Source of the DNA: Peribacillus sp. ACCC06369
Lineage (GTDB): Bacteria > Bacillota > Bacilli > Bacillales > DSM-1321
Length of the DNA stretch: 64,000 nucleotides
Direction: 5' to 3'
Assembly: GCF_030348945.1 (NCBI RefSeq)
Contig: NZ_JAUCEN010000002.1
Span: 4,402,001 to 4,466,000, forward strand
Shown in pieces: positions 43,084 through 53,548 of the stretch (positions are counted from its first letter, which is position 1; every line of letters starts with the position of its first letter). Position numbers and translations under genes: made by a program. The notes under the pieces were generated by a model that was given only the letters and a program-made list of their open reading frames with translations, was not told the DNA's origin and ran no database searches.

Positions 43084-44649
43084 TCATTTTATCGTTACGT
43101 CATTTATATCCAAATAGCCTGAAGGGCTGATCGAAAACCCTTTTACTTCTGTCGCGACTGCAGCAACATTTTCAATGACCCTTACAGGAATATACGGGGT
43201 GTCACCCATCTCGATTTCCTGTGCCTCTGCGTATAGTTCTTTACGTTTCCCTTCTTCCTTTTCTCTTCTGGCAGCATCTATTAAACTGTCAACCTTTGGA
43301 TTGCTGTAAAAGAATGTATTTCCAGCCGCCCCCTGTGAATCCGTATGAAAAAGATTATATTGATTATAATCAGCATCTCCGGTCGCGTTTCTCCAACTGA
43401 TGATGAACATTTCCGATTGCCCTTTATTCACTTGTTCCACGAACGAACCGTACTCCATGACCTGTACCTTCAAATTAATTCCAATCCCTTTTAGTTGGGA
43501 TTGCAGGACTTCAGCCAAGTTCACTCTTTCCTTACTGTCCATCGTCAGGATGGTCGCATCCAAACCTTTTGAATATCCAGCTTCAGCCATCAGTTTCTTT
43601 GCTTCTTTCAGATTGTATTCATAGGCTTCCAAATCTTCGTTGTACCCGAATACTTTAGAGCCCATCAATGAGTTCGCCTTTACTCCCACATTATTGAAGA
43701 CACCCTTGATGATCGAATCCATTTCTATGGCATGGGCAATGGCTTTTCTGACCCGGACATCATTGAACGGTTCATTATTGACATTGAACCCTAAATATTC
43801 GGTGCCATACCCTTCACTGCGGTAAACATCCATTGCCGGTGAAGATTCCACCTGGTCCATGACAGCTACAGGAAGAGGTTCAGCAATCTGCGCTTCACCG
43901 GTATCAATCATCGATATCCTCGTTGAATCTTCAGGGACGACCTTGAAGATGACCTTGTCCAATTTTGGCTTATCTCCCCAATAGCTTTTGTTTTTCATCA
44001 ATGTGATTTCTTGCCCTGGGGACCATGAATCAAAAACGAAAGGACCGGTTCCATTCGGTTCCTGGATGATCTTTTTGCCAAACTTTTCAATTGTTTTCGG
44101 ACTGATGATGCCGCCTTCGTGATTCGCCAATATGGAAAGGAGCGGGGAAAAAGGTTCCTTCAGAATGAATTGCACGGTAAATTCATCAATCGGTTTCACC
44201 TCTTTTACCATATCGAATACTACCGCTCTAGGAGAAGCGACCTTTGGATCCAATAGTCGATCAAACGTCTTTTTTACTGCATCTGCATTAAAAGGCGTGC
44301 CATCATGAAACGTTACGTCTTCCCTAAGCTTGAATTCCCAGGTCGTGTCATTTATTTGCTTCCATTTTTCTGCTAGCATTGGCTGTATCTCACTATTCTC
44401 ATCCCGTTGTACAAGACCTTCATAGATTTTATGGTGAGTGACACTAGCGGCGTTAATCGTGGACATGAACTGCTGATCCAAATTCTCAGCGTCGGACAAA
44501 CGGGCAATAACCAATGTACCCCCTTCGTTTGATGCTTTGCTTTGATCATTTGCCGTTTTGCTTACATCATTGTTAGAAGAACAGCCCGTAATTATGATAA
44601 CCATGATCATGACTAGAAAAAGCTTTCCTGTTCCACGTTTTAACCCCAT
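43084..44649 (-). CDS. Family-5 ABC substrate-binding lipoprotein, copy A
   Basis: 521 aa. Signal peptide with lipobox ITGC (Cys near residue 23), then a SBP_bac_5 (oligopeptide/nickel/dipeptide-type) fold: LRDATF-like segment LREDVTFHDGTPFNADAV near residue 110, GTGPFVFDSWSPG near 200 and RKAIAHAIEMDSII. Closely similar along its length to copy B at 47.8 kb, so the two arose by duplication. ATG follows GGGAGG. It has its own promoter of the shared type at 44692-44754. It probably feeds the Opp-like permease encoded at 49.6-53.5 kb. Confidence 0.93.
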   Translation of the reverse strand: MGLKRGTGKLFLVMIMVIIITGCSSNNDVSKTANDQSKASNEGGTLVIARLSDAENLDQQFMSTINAASVTHHKIYEGLVQRDENSEIQPMLAEKWKQINDTTWEFKLREDVTFHDGTPFNADAVKKTFDRLLDPKVASPRAVVFDMVKEVKPIDEFTVQFILKEPFSPLLSILANHEGGIISPKTIEKFGKKIIQEPNGTGPFVFDSWSPGQEITLMKNKSYWGDKPKLDKVIFKVVPEDSTRISMIDTGEAQIAEPLPVAVMDQVESSPAMDVYRSEGYGTEYLGFNVNNEPFNDVRVRKAIAHAIEMDSIIKGVFNNVGVKANSLMGSKVFGYNEDLEAYEYNLKEAKKLMAEAGYSKGLDATILTMDSKERVNLAEVLQSQLKGIGINLKVQVMEYGSFVEQVNKGQSEMFIISWRNATGDADYNQYNLFHTDSQGAAGNTFFYSNPKVDSLIDAARREKEEGKRKELYAEAQEIEMGDTPYIPVRVIENVAAVATEVKGFSISPSGYLDINDVTIK

Positions 44650-44691
44650 CGACTTCGACCTCCCGATTTCATTTAATTGAGCATTTATCTA

Positions 44692-44754
44692 ATTATAGGA
44701 AATATTCTGACTATTTATTTTGAAAATCTTTACTATGTTTTTCATTTTCTTTAC
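44692..44754 (-). promoter_or_regulatory. Conserved operator/promoter 2 (binding protein A)
   Basis: Minus strand: direct repeats GTAAAG starting at 44754 and 44733 (21 bp apart), then TATAAT at 44697-44692, again starting 36 bp from the nearer repeat. The start codon lies 43 bp beyond the TATAAT, the same distance as at promoter 1. The distal repeat overlaps the stop of the preceding amidohydrolase gene. Confidence 0.82.
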
Positions 44755-46256
44755 TTGTTTTCGTAAATGGTTTTCACTTCTGTATCGCTTATCGATTCGA
44801 CGACCTTAAATGATGGCTTAAACAATTCTTTCTCAGGAAGCTTCTGATAATCTCTTTCCATATATCCTCTTCTCATCTTATCGAAATACTTTTGCCCCTT
44901 ATATTTGATTTCCATTAAATCAAGATTGGGGATTTTTTGATCCTTCATGACTACTTTTCCATTTATGATGGATAATTTAACGTCTCTTCCTGATCCGCTT
45001 ACGAACATGGTTCGAATGGGATCATCGATTACACCCATATGATAACTGTCCAAATCAATCGCAATGATATCAGCCTTGGCCCCTGCTGCAATGCGGCCAA
45101 GATCGTTCCTGCCAAGAAAAGCCGCCGCATCAAGAGTGGCTGACCGAAAGAAATCGGCAAATGCAGAGCCTTCCGCTTCTCTTTCCACCATCCGTGAGAG
45201 CATGCTGCCTGTCCTGACGTTCTGAAACATATCCGGAGGGAAGGTGTCCGTTCCAAGCGCGATATTTATCCCTGCCCTTTTATATTTAGCGAATGATTCC
45301 AACGCCTCCCCATGCCTCCCGATAATCAGAGGGCAATGAATCACTGTTGTATTCGTTTCTCTTAGCAGCGCCAAGTCATCCCCCTGTCCATATTTCGCTC
45401 CACTGTATCCTGAAACAAAATGGGCATGCGGTATCCCTGTTCTTGGACCCAGAAAGCCAAGGTCGTACAAATATCTGATCGGTGTGACACGATAAGCTTC
45501 CCATATGGTATTGAATTCAAAACTTCCTTGTGCAGCATGGAGCTTTATCGGTACATCCAATTTTCCACTGTAATATTTGATCTGTTTTAATTGCTCTGCA
45601 GTTTGAGACTCTATACGTTCTGGAGCGAGCATCCCTCTGACCATGCCTCCATGGGCTCCATCGAATTTTTCTACAAACTCCACCGCTTTCCGCAATCCCG
45701 CTTCCCCGGCCTTTTCATCCCAATGCAGTTTTATATTTCCGTTAGGCTCGACGACTCTCATTCCTGATTGGAAACTTGGTCCCAGGTAAATCCTTAACCC
45801 CAATTCAGCTGCATGTTTTGCCGCAGCTGCCAATTCTTCATAGGTTTCGGCCCAGCTTTTATAAAAAACGGAAGTGATGGGCATGGCCGTCGTCACACCA
45901 TGAAGAATGAGTTGTGAATAAGCATATAAAGATTTAAAGGATTCTTCTTCCTCGGTCATTAATTCGGGATGTCCGCTTTGTATATGATTCTCTGACCAGA
46001 GAAGGTTTTTCTGTCTGTTGGAACCGGCTTCAAAATGTAAAATATCATGGTCAATGTCCCCTAATGCATTTAAATCGATGAACCCGGGACTGATAATGGC
46101 GTTACCGGCATCCATTACCTCGTCCACTTCTTCCGGATAATTTTTTCCGACATACAGAATCGTGTCTTTTTCATAAACGATCTCTGCATTTTCCAAAATG
46201 ACATGATCGCACCCGTCATACCCAATTACATATCTTCCTTTAAGCTTGGTTTTCAT
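44751..46256 (-). CDS. Amidohydrolase family protein with altered metal site
   Basis: 501 aa, chlorohydrolase/TRZ-ATZ type. The usual HxH of the family is replaced: the segment reads PGFIDLNALGDIDHD near residue 58, so two metal-binding His are missing at the expected place. Later ligands are present (KLHAAQG, PHAHFVSG, LGTDTFPPD), and C-terminal GAKADIIAIDL is typical. It may use a different ligand set, such as the Asp/His in DIDHD, or have altered chemistry. ATG follows AGGAAAGGGG, one base after the preceding hydrolase ends, in the operon led by binding protein B. Confidence 0.85.
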   Translation of the reverse strand: MKTKLKGRYVIGYDGCDHVILENAEIVYEKDTILYVGKNYPEEVDEVMDAGNAIISPGFIDLNALGDIDHDILHFEAGSNRQKNLLWSENHIQSGHPELMTEEEESFKSLYAYSQLILHGVTTAMPITSVFYKSWAETYEELAAAAKHAAELGLRIYLGPSFQSGMRVVEPNGNIKLHWDEKAGEAGLRKAVEFVEKFDGAHGGMVRGMLAPERIESQTAEQLKQIKYYSGKLDVPIKLHAAQGSFEFNTIWEAYRVTPIRYLYDLGFLGPRTGIPHAHFVSGYSGAKYGQGDDLALLRETNTTVIHCPLIIGRHGEALESFAKYKRAGINIALGTDTFPPDMFQNVRTGSMLSRMVEREAEGSAFADFFRSATLDAAAFLGRNDLGRIAAGAKADIIAIDLDSYHMGVIDDPIRTMFVSGSGRDVKLSIINGKVVMKDQKIPNLDLMEIKYKGQKYFDKMRRGYMERDYQKLPEKELFKPSFKVVESISDTEVKTIYENK

Positions 46257-46257
46257 C

Positions 46258-47766
46258 TTATTCCCCTTTCCTCATTGAGGCAGCGCCTTCTCGTTCGTCA
46301 TATCTTTTTTCATCTACATATGCCCTGGCATGTCCCCAGAAATATTTCGTCGGCTGCATATACTTTTCGAGCCCGGCACGCTTTATCGTTGAAAAGGCCT
46401 CTTCATTCGCTTCGTTCAGCACTGTACTTTCATGAACCGTCCGTACATTCCTCCCTTCCATGATCAATTTCCCATCCACGATGACATGCTCCACATCATT
46501 CGCCACTGCTTGGAAAACAAGCCGGTGAACATGCATGAATTCAGGGGTCAGATGAGGCTGATGCAGATTGACCGTAATGACATCCGCTTTTTTTCCGATC
46601 TCCAGGGAGCCTATTTCATCATCCCAGCCAATGCATTTCGCAGCATCTTTCGTGATCATTTCCAACAGTTTGCCTGGGGGTAAATAATAGTAGTCCCTAA
46701 GGGCTGCCTGGTGAACGAACTGCGTTTTCCTCATTGCCTGAAACATATCGAAACTTGTGGAAGGGGAAGTCCCATCCGTGGAGATCGCCACAGTTGCACC
46801 CATCTCCAATAATTCAGTTATCGGGGTGCGTGCATGAACCTGTCCAAATCCAGGTGATGCACTGACGTTGGTACCTGTTTCTGCCAGTATTCTTGCTTCA
46901 TCGAAGGAAATGCCCCGACAATGCTGTAAATGGACATCCGGACCCAATAGGGCATTTTCCTTATCCTGTATCGCTAAATGAATCATCCCGCCAAAGGCAT
47001 CGGAGTGTATCCTTGTGTTATATTTCCTGGCAATCTCCCTTATTTTCTTCGCTTGATAAAGATCATGATCATTCAGCCCATAAAGCCTGTCAGGTGATGT
47101 GGGATTGGAAGGATCAACGGATGTCACAATGACAAATGGTGTAATGAAGGCTCTCGTGCGGTCTTCATTCGCATGGTTCAGTGCCTCGATCACCGCTTCC
47201 GCCCCCTTCAATACTTCTTCATAGGAAACTTCCTTCACCACTCTCTTTCCGTCAATCCACCGGCTGAATGAATGGGGCCATGGAGGGTTGCAAGGACCCG
47301 TGCAAACCACTTCCCTGATTCCCACTTCGGCGTATGCTTTTGCATGATTGATGGCGAAAATCGGTTCATCGGATCGTGGCATGGATCCTAAAACGCTCAC
47401 CCCGGTTGTCACTCCCGCCTTTAATCTCTCAAGGGAGGACAGCTTTCCTTCGTAATACCAAAAGTCATCCGTAACAAAATGCTTGTACGTATTTGTCATG
47501 ATGGGCATCCAAAAATCAATATTCTCCATTGCAATCGTTTTGAACATGGAATGTCCCCCATGACCATGAACATCTATTAATCCGGGCAATATACACTGAT
47601 GGCTGCAATCAATGACTTTTACAGCCTCATACTTCAATTTCAGTTTTTCGGTTGAATCAACGGCTAAAATCCTTCCTTGATTAATGGCGATGGCGCCATC
47701 CTGCAGAATTCTCCTGTTTTGATCCATGGTTATCACGGTTCCATGGATTAGCAGTAAATCTATCAT
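46258..47766 (-). CDS. Amidohydrolase, TRZ/ATZ family
   Basis: 502 aa. Metal ligands are complete: HGHGGH in PGLIDVHGHGGHSMFK near residue 66, His in IHSDAFGG, His in LQHCRGISF and Asp in ISTDGTSPS. C-terminal GSLEIGKKADVITV is typical of the family, which hydrolyses amino or chloro groups on rings and related C-N bonds. ATG follows AGGAGGGG. It lies between binding protein B and the amidohydrolase with altered metal site and shares their transcript. Substrate unknown. Confidence 0.92.
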   Translation of the reverse strand: MIDLLLIHGTVITMDQNRRILQDGAIAINQGRILAVDSTEKLKLKYEAVKVIDCSHQCILPGLIDVHGHGGHSMFKTIAMENIDFWMPIMTNTYKHFVTDDFWYYEGKLSSLERLKAGVTTGVSVLGSMPRSDEPIFAINHAKAYAEVGIREVVCTGPCNPPWPHSFSRWIDGKRVVKEVSYEEVLKGAEAVIEALNHANEDRTRAFITPFVIVTSVDPSNPTSPDRLYGLNDHDLYQAKKIREIARKYNTRIHSDAFGGMIHLAIQDKENALLGPDVHLQHCRGISFDEARILAETGTNVSASPGFGQVHARTPITELLEMGATVAISTDGTSPSTSFDMFQAMRKTQFVHQAALRDYYYLPPGKLLEMITKDAAKCIGWDDEIGSLEIGKKADVITVNLHQPHLTPEFMHVHRLVFQAVANDVEHVIVDGKLIMEGRNVRTVHESTVLNEANEEAFSTIKRAGLEKYMQPTKYFWGHARAYVDEKRYDEREGAASMRKGE

Positions 47767-47832
47767 ATTTCCCCTCCTAATTGAGAAGACAGCATAACAT
47801 CCTTATGCTGCCTCCCTTTTTTGATGATTTCC

Positions 47833-49389
47833 CTACTTCACGGTTACGTCATCAAGCATTAAATAATTTGCCGGATTCAGCCAAAGCCCTTTAACCGTCC
47901 CACCATATACCGCCAAATGTTCATAGTTACGGATAGGAACATATGGAACTTCTTCCCTTTCAATTTCCTGTGCCTTCGAATATAGTTCCTTACGTTTATC
48001 TCCATCCGATTCTTTACGTGCACTTTCAATCAATTTGTCCACTTCCGGGTTGCTATAGAATGAACTGTTTCCAGCAGCACCTTGGGATTTGCTATCAAAA
48101 AGATTGAATTGGTTATAATCTCCATCCCCGGTAGCATTGCCCCAGCCGCCTATCGATACCTGGTGCTCGCCTTTAGCGGTCGCATCAATGTAAGCCCCAT
48201 ACTCAAGGACTTGAATCTTGACCTTGATTCCAATTCCTTTTAACTGGGATTGAATCACCTCGGCCATATTAATCCTTTCCTTACGGTCACTCGTCGTCAA
48301 TGTAAACTCCAAGCCATCCTTGACCCCTGCCTCAGTCAAGAGCTTCTTCGATTCATTAATATCATAGTCGTAGCCTTTTATATCCGGATCATAGCCAAAC
48401 ACTTTTGGGCTCATTGTCGAATTTGCCCTCGTACCGACATCGTTATAAACCCCTTTAATAATCGAATCGACCTCGATGGCATGAGCGACCGCTTTACGGA
48501 CACGTACATCATCGAAAGGTTTTTTCTTAACATTGAAGCTTAGGTACTCAACCGCAAGTCCCTCCGTGCGATATAAATTCATCGTGTCCGATGCTTCGAT
48601 CCTATCAATCTCAGTCACTGGCACTTGATCGGTCACATGTGCTTCACCGGTTTCAATCATCGCAATCCTCGTGGCATCTTCAGGGACAACCTTGAATACT
48701 ACGCCATCAATCTTCGGTTCATCCCCCCAGTATTCCTCGTTTTTCGAAAGTGCGATCTCTTCACCTGGCTTCCACGATTTAAAAACGAATGGCCCTGTCC
48801 CAACCGGGTTTTGACCTAGCTTGTCACTATGTTCCTTAATCGCTTTAGGGCTGATGATGCTTCCTTCATTACTCACTAAAATCGATAACAGCGGTGCATA
48901 AGGATATTTCAGCTTGAATTGTACGGTCGTTTCGTCAACCACTTTAATTTCTTTGATCATTTCCAATTTACCAGCCTGCGGAGAAGCTGTTGCCGGATCA
49001 AGTATCCTGTCGAAATTGGTTTTCACCGCTTCGGCATTGAATGGAGCTCCATCATGGAATTTGACTCCCTCTTGCAATTTAAATTCCCAAGTGACATCAT
49101 CCAGTTGTTTCCACTCTTTTGCCAGCAGCGGTTTAGGATCCATGTTTTTATCAGGAACGACCAACGTTTGATAAACCTTTTCATAAACGACGTTTGCTGA
49201 TGGAATGTCTGTTATGAAATGAGGATCCAGGATGGTCGCGTCAGATAATCTCGCGACGATCAGTGTACCTCCTTCTTTCGCTTTTCCTTCTGGTTCCTTG
49301 CTGCCGGTTTGATCTGCTGCACACCCAGATAAAACGGATGAGATGCCTAATAACGATGCAAACAGTAACCCCATCATACTTTTTCTCAT
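47833..49389 (-). CDS. Family-5 ABC substrate-binding lipoprotein, copy B
   Basis: 518 aa. Signal peptide with lipobox LSGC (Cys near residue 23). SBP_bac_5 features: LQEGVKFHDGAPFNAEAV, GTGPFVFKSWKPGEEI and RKAVAHAIEVDSII. Strong similarity to copy A through the whole length, including the C-terminal YVPIR segment. It is the first gene of a three-gene operon with two amidohydrolases, and divergent from the oppCBDF-like operon, sharing a 211-bp regulatory region with it. It would deliver substrate to that permease. Confidence 0.94.
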   Translation of the reverse strand: MRKSMMGLLFASLLGISSVLSGCAADQTGSKEPEGKAKEGGTLIVARLSDATILDPHFITDIPSANVVYEKVYQTLVVPDKNMDPKPLLAKEWKQLDDVTWEFKLQEGVKFHDGAPFNAEAVKTNFDRILDPATASPQAGKLEMIKEIKVVDETTVQFKLKYPYAPLLSILVSNEGSIISPKAIKEHSDKLGQNPVGTGPFVFKSWKPGEEIALSKNEEYWGDEPKIDGVVFKVVPEDATRIAMIETGEAHVTDQVPVTEIDRIEASDTMNLYRTEGLAVEYLSFNVKKKPFDDVRVRKAVAHAIEVDSIIKGVYNDVGTRANSTMSPKVFGYDPDIKGYDYDINESKKLLTEAGVKDGLEFTLTTSDRKERINMAEVIQSQLKGIGIKVKIQVLEYGAYIDATAKGEHQVSIGGWGNATGDGDYNQFNLFDSKSQGAAGNSSFYSNPEVDKLIESARKESDGDKRKELYSKAQEIEREEVPYVPIRNYEHLAVYGGTVKGLWLNPANYLMLDDVTVK

Positions 49390-49466
49390 TCTATTTCCTC
49401 CCTTTTCAACCTGCCTTTGTTTTCTCCAAGTAACTTTCAGCTATGAGTACATCGGGCTTACTTCAA

Positions 49467-49529
49467 ATTATAAAAAAAAACCGAATTTTATATTTTCAGA
49501 ATCTTTACACATTTTTTAATTATCTTTAC
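49467..49529 (-). promoter_or_regulatory. Conserved operator/promoter 3 (binding protein B / opp divergent region)
   Basis: Minus strand: direct repeats GTAAAG starting at 49529 and 49508 (21 bp apart), then TATAAT at 49472-49467, starting 36 bp from the nearer repeat exactly as in promoters 1 and 2. It lies between the divergent binding protein B and opp genes, so the same regulator might serve both sides. No clear plus-strand promoter was found. Confidence 0.82.
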
Positions 49530-49600
49530 TGCTTTTCCGCATCATATTTACTTCAATACCTATTTTGAATAAATTTAATGAAAGAAAAGGAGGAAGTGCA

Positions 49601-50503
49601 ATGAAGCCAGAGATTGTCATTAATAATACCGAATTGAAGGTAAACGAAAAAAAATCTCCAAAACTAAGCCACTGGAAAGCCTTTTATAAAAAATTCAAGA
49701 GAAATAAACTGGCATTGATAGGCGGATATATCGTACTTTTTTATATTTTATTGGCTATCTTTGCACCTTTGATTTCACCGCAGGATCCCTATGAAATTGA
49801 TTTAGTCAACAAACTCCAGCCTCCGTCGGCCGAACATTGGATGGGTACGGATGATAAAGGAAGGGATATTTTAAGCAGATTATTATATGGAACCCGGCTT
49901 TCATTAACCGTTGGATTTGTCTCTGTATTCTTCGGGGCTTTCATTGGCATTCTGCTAGGGTTAACGGCTGGTTATTACGGAAAATGGATCGATACCGTCA
50001 TTATGAGGATTGTCGATGTTCTGCTGGCTTTCCCGGGAATATTGCTCGCACTTGCCATCATTAGTGCCCTTGGCCCAAGTTTAATCAATGTAATGGTAGC
50101 GGTCGGTGTCTTTTCCATACCCATGTTTGCCCGAATTGTCCGCGGCTCCACACTGTCAGTCAGGAAGCTTGAATATATCGATGCCATTCGTGCATTGGGA
50201 GCCACTGACTTCACGATCATAACCAAGCACATTTTTCCGAATATTCTATCACCCGTCATCGTTCAAGCTACATTACGTCTGGCAACAGCCATTCTATCGG
50301 CAGCAGGATTATCATTCCTGGGGCTCGGAGCCCAGCCTCCCTCACCGGAATGGGGAGCCATGTTGAGCAGCGGTCGGGATTATTTGTTCAGCGCCCCTCA
50401 CATCGCTTTGTTTCCCGGATTAGCCATATCAACACTGGTACTCGGTTTCAATGTCTTCGGGGATGGACTTAGAGATGCCCTGGATCCAAGAATGAAAAAA
50501 TAA
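49601..50503 (+). CDS. ABC transporter permease, OppC/DppC type
   Basis: 300 aa from ATG 49601, behind AGGAGGAAGTGC; an upstream TTG in frame is weaker. N-terminal helix after the KKFKRNKLALIGGYIVLFY motif, then the OppC signature AEHWMGTDDKGRDILSRLLYGTRLSL and the EAA-loop region IDAIRALGATDFTIITKHIFPN. About six membrane helices. First gene of a plus-strand transporter operon and divergent from binding protein B. Confidence 0.94.
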   Translation: MKPEIVINNTELKVNEKKSPKLSHWKAFYKKFKRNKLALIGGYIVLFYILLAIFAPLISPQDPYEIDLVNKLQPPSAEHWMGTDDKGRDILSRLLYGTRLSLTVGFVSVFFGAFIGILLGLTAGYYGKWIDTVIMRIVDVLLAFPGILLALAIISALGPSLINVMVAVGVFSIPMFARIVRGSTLSVRKLEYIDAIRALGATDFTIITKHIFPNILSPVIVQATLRLATAILSAAGLSFLGLGAQPPSPEWGAMLSSGRDYLFSAPHIALFPGLAISTLVLGFNVFGDGLRDALDPRMKK

Positions 50504-50515
50504 GGAGGAGAGAAA

Positions 50516-51436
50516 ATGTTCGTATTTATAATCCGACGGGTCTTTCAAACCATACCGGTTTTACTAGGAGTAAGTCTTGTTGTTTTCCTCATCATGCAAA
50601 TGGTCCCTGGAGATCCGGCAACACTGCTTGCAGGTGAAGGAGCGACTAAAGAAACGATTGAATCACTGCGACATGAGCTTGGCTTGGATCGCCCAATCCT
50701 TTATCAATACGTCGACTATATCATTCATGCTGTTCAAGGAGACTTTGGGGAATCACTCCGCAGCAGCCGTCCTGTTTTGGATGAAATCATGGTCCGCTTG
50801 CCAATCACCCTTGAACTGGCACTCGCCAGCATTTTCATAACCGTTGTCCTTGGTATGCTTGCAGGGATCATCTCGGCAACCAAGCAATACTCGGCAGCTG
50901 ACATTTCCATCATGATCGTTGCTTTACTGGGAATCTCTTTACCTAGTTTTTGGCTGGGTCTGATGCTTATCTACTTCTTTTCCGTAAACCTTCATTGGTT
51001 TCCGGTTTCAGGTTGGGGAACCATCAGGCACATGATTCTGCCAGCGATAACCCTTGGGGCCGGCGGAGCGGCCATAGTTGCCAGGATGACCAGGTCGAGC
51101 ATGCTCGAAGTCGTTCGCCAGGACTACATCCGGACAGCAAGAGCCAAGGGATTAAAAGAATATGTCATCATTTATAAACATGGCCTGAAAAATGCGCTTA
51201 TCCCCGTCATTACAGTCGTTGGCCTCCAGTTCGGTGCACTCCTCGGCGGTACTGTATTGACAGAGTCCGTTTTTGCCATCAATGGACTTGGGAGATTGAT
51301 AGTCGATGCAATCAGAACGAGGGATTTACCAATGGTTCAGGGCGGGGTCCTTATCGCTTCCGTTATCTTCGTATTCATGAATTTGGCAGTGGATGTCCTC
51401 TATCGATACTTTAACAAAAGAATAGATTTGAATTAA
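50516..51436 (+). CDS. ABC transporter permease, OppB/DppB type
   Basis: 306 aa with about six membrane helices. N-terminal [19 protein letters not shown], then [16 protein letters not shown] and the C-terminal EAA-type loop [23 protein letters not shown] follows AGGAGGAG, 12 bp after the OppC gene. It forms the channel together with OppC. Confidence 0.94.
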   Translation: MFVFIIRRVFQTIPVLLGVSLVVFLIMQMVPGDPATLLAGEGATKETIESLRHELGLDRPILYQYVDYIIHAVQGDFGESLRSSRPVLDEIMVRLPITLELALASIFITVVLGMLAGIISATKQYSAADISIMIVALLGISLPSFWLGLMLIYFFSVNLHWFPVSGWGTIRHMILPAITLGAGGAAIVARMTRSSMLEVVRQDYIRTARAKGLKEYVIIYKHGLKNALIPVITVVGLQFGALLGGTVLTESVFAINGLGRLIVDAIRTRDLPMVQGGVLIASVIFVFMNLAVDVLYRYFNKRIDLN

Positions 51437-51442
51437 GGAGGT

Positions 51443-52471
51443 ATGATGATGAAACAGGTTGATGATAAAATACTGGAGGTAAAAAATCTGCAGACCCACT
51501 TTTTCACTGACGAAGGCACGAGTAAAGCGGTCGACGGAATCAGTTTCTCCCTAAATAAAGGGGAAACCCTTGGAATCGTCGGGGAGTCGGGAAGCGGCAA
51601 AAGTATAACATCCTTATCATTGTTAAGGCTTATTCCATCGCCACCCGGAAAGATTGCCGGAGGCAGCATCCTTTTTAAAGGGGAGGATCTGCTTACGAAG
51701 ACTGAAAAACAGATGCGGTCCATACGCGGCAATGAAATTTCGATGATATTCCAGGAACCGATGACATCATTGAATCCCGTATATTCAGCAGGTGAGCAAA
51801 TTGCAGAAGCGATCCGGCTCCATCAAAATCTCGGAAAAAAAGAAGCATGGGACAAAGCGGTCGACATGCTTCGGCTCGTCGGAATCCCCTCACCTGAAAA
51901 AAGGGCAAAACAGGAGCCGCATGAGCTAAGCGGCGGAATGAGGCAGAGGGTCATGATTGCCATGGCACTTGCCTGTCACCCTGAGGTTTTAATAGCCGAT
52001 GAACCTACTACAGCATTGGATGTGACGATCCAGGCCCAAATCCTGGAACTGATTAAGACGCTGCAAAAGGATTTCGGGACGGCTGTCATTTTGATCACTC
52101 ATGATTTGGGTGTCGTATATGAAACCTGTGATCGGGTTGCTGTCATGTACGCAGGAAAAATCGTTGAATACACATTGGCCAAGGAAATATTCACAAATCC
52201 TAAACATCCTTACACTATCGGTTTATTAAACTCCCTTCCGCGTCTGGACATGGACCAGGAAGAATTGACTACAATTCCCGGGACTGTTCCGAGTCCTTAC
52301 AATATGCCTAAGGGCTGCAGCTTTGCTCCCCGCTGTGCACATGCGAAGAGCATTTGTGAACAAGCCGTACCGGATCTACAAGCGACCGGCCCAAGCACCC
52401 AGGTCAGCTGTTGGATGTTCACCCCCCAATGGGAGAAGGAATATGACACTCAAGAGAAGGTAGGGGTTTAA
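51443..52471 (+). CDS. ABC transporter ATP-binding protein, OppD/DppD type
   Basis: 342 aa. Walker [10 protein letters not shown]-loop [10 protein letters not shown], signature LSGGMRQR, Walker [12 protein letters not shown] and H-loop ITHDLGV. The C-terminal oligopeptide/dipeptide motif, [17 protein letters not shown], may hold an Fe-S cluster in this family. Three ATG codons stand in a row at 51443, 51446 and 51449; GGAGG lies only 2 bp before the first, so the third is the likelier start. Confidence 0.94.
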   Translation: MMMKQVDDKILEVKNLQTHFFTDEGTSKAVDGISFSLNKGETLGIVGESGSGKSITSLSLLRLIPSPPGKIAGGSILFKGEDLLTKTEKQMRSIRGNEISMIFQEPMTSLNPVYSAGEQIAEAIRLHQNLGKKEAWDKAVDMLRLVGIPSPEKRAKQEPHELSGGMRQRVMIAMALACHPEVLIADEPTTALDVTIQAQILELIKTLQKDFGTAVILITHDLGVVYETCDRVAVMYAGKIVEYTLAKEIFTNPKHPYTIGLLNSLPRLDMDQEELTTIPGTVPSPYNMPKGCSFAPRCAHAKSICEQAVPDLQATGPSTQVSCWMFTPQWEKEYDTQEKVGV

Positions 52472-53460
52472 TGATGGGTGTACCAGTTGCAGAGAAAAAG
52501 GTTCTGCTTAAAGTGGATCAATTGAAACAATATTTTCCGATCAAGGGTGGATTTTTCGGAAGAACTGTCAATCATGTAAAAGCCGTTGATGACATCAGCT
52601 TCCATATCTATCAGGGTGAAACCTTAAGCATAGTTGGCGAATCCGGCTGCGGAAAATCGACTACCGGAAGGGCGATCCTTCGATTGGATGAACCTACAAG
52701 CGGGAGTATACATTTTCAGGATAGGGATTTACTGAGTTTAGGAAAAAAGGAAATGAGGAGCACCAGGAAGGACTTGCAAGTTATTTTCCAAGATCCATTT
52801 GCCTCTCTTAACCCCAGACAGACCATAGGGAAAATTCTCGGAGAAGCCTTAGCCATACAAAATGTAGTCCCTAAAGAAAAACGAAAGAGCAGGATTGAAG
52901 AATTATTGGGACATGTCGGGCTGAGACCTGAATCCATGGAAAGATATCCGCACGAATTCAGCGGCGGCCAGAGACAGCGGATCGGCATTGCACGGGCCCT
53001 TGCAGTGGACCCAAAATTGATCATATGCGACGAAGCCGTATCTGCACTCGATGTCTCCATTCAAGCGCAAGTACTGAATTTATTAAAATCGTTACAGCGA
53101 CAGTTCGACCTTACCTTTCTTTTCATATCACATGATTTGGGTGTGGTCAGACATATCTCGGATCGTGTAATGGTCATGTATCTCGGAAAGATAGTCGAAA
53201 TAGCCGATAAAAAGTCCATTTTCGAGCAGCCGCAGCATCCATATACGAGAGCATTGCTATCTGCCATCCCAGTACCGAATCCAGTGAATGAAAGGGAACG
53301 GATCCTATTGACGGGTGATGTCCCCTCACCCATCGATCCTCCAAGCGGCTGCCGCTTCCATACACGATGTCCTTTTGCATTGGACATCTGTAAAACAGAG
53401 GCACCCGAACTAAAATTATCTGAACAGAATCATCAAGTGGCTTGTCACATTGTGTCATAA
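52471..53460 (+). CDS. ABC transporter ATP-binding protein, OppF/DppF type
   Basis: 329 aa. Walker [10 protein letters not shown]-loop [10 protein letters not shown], signature FSGGQRQR, Walker [13 protein letters not shown]-loop ISHDLGV and C-terminal [16 protein letters not shown]. It overlaps the OppD stop codon by one base (TAATG), so translation is coupled. Last gene of the four-gene transporter, 88 bp before the sensor kinase gene. Confidence 0.94.
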   Translation: MMGVPVAEKKVLLKVDQLKQYFPIKGGFFGRTVNHVKAVDDISFHIYQGETLSIVGESGCGKSTTGRAILRLDEPTSGSIHFQDRDLLSLGKKEMRSTRKDLQVIFQDPFASLNPRQTIGKILGEALAIQNVVPKEKRKSRIEELLGHVGLRPESMERYPHEFSGGQRQRIGIARALAVDPKLIICDEAVSALDVSIQAQVLNLLKSLQRQFDLTFLFISHDLGVVRHISDRVMVMYLGKIVEIADKKSIFEQPQHPYTRALLSAIPVPNPVNERERILLTGDVPSPIDPPSGCRFHTRCPFALDICKTEAPELKLSEQNHQVACHIVS

Positions 53461-53548
53461 GTTGTAGATTTCCCAAGGGGTCTTTAGTATGATACTAATA
53501 AACAGAATAATTAAAGTTATATAAAAATATAACCAGCAGAGGTTCTCC

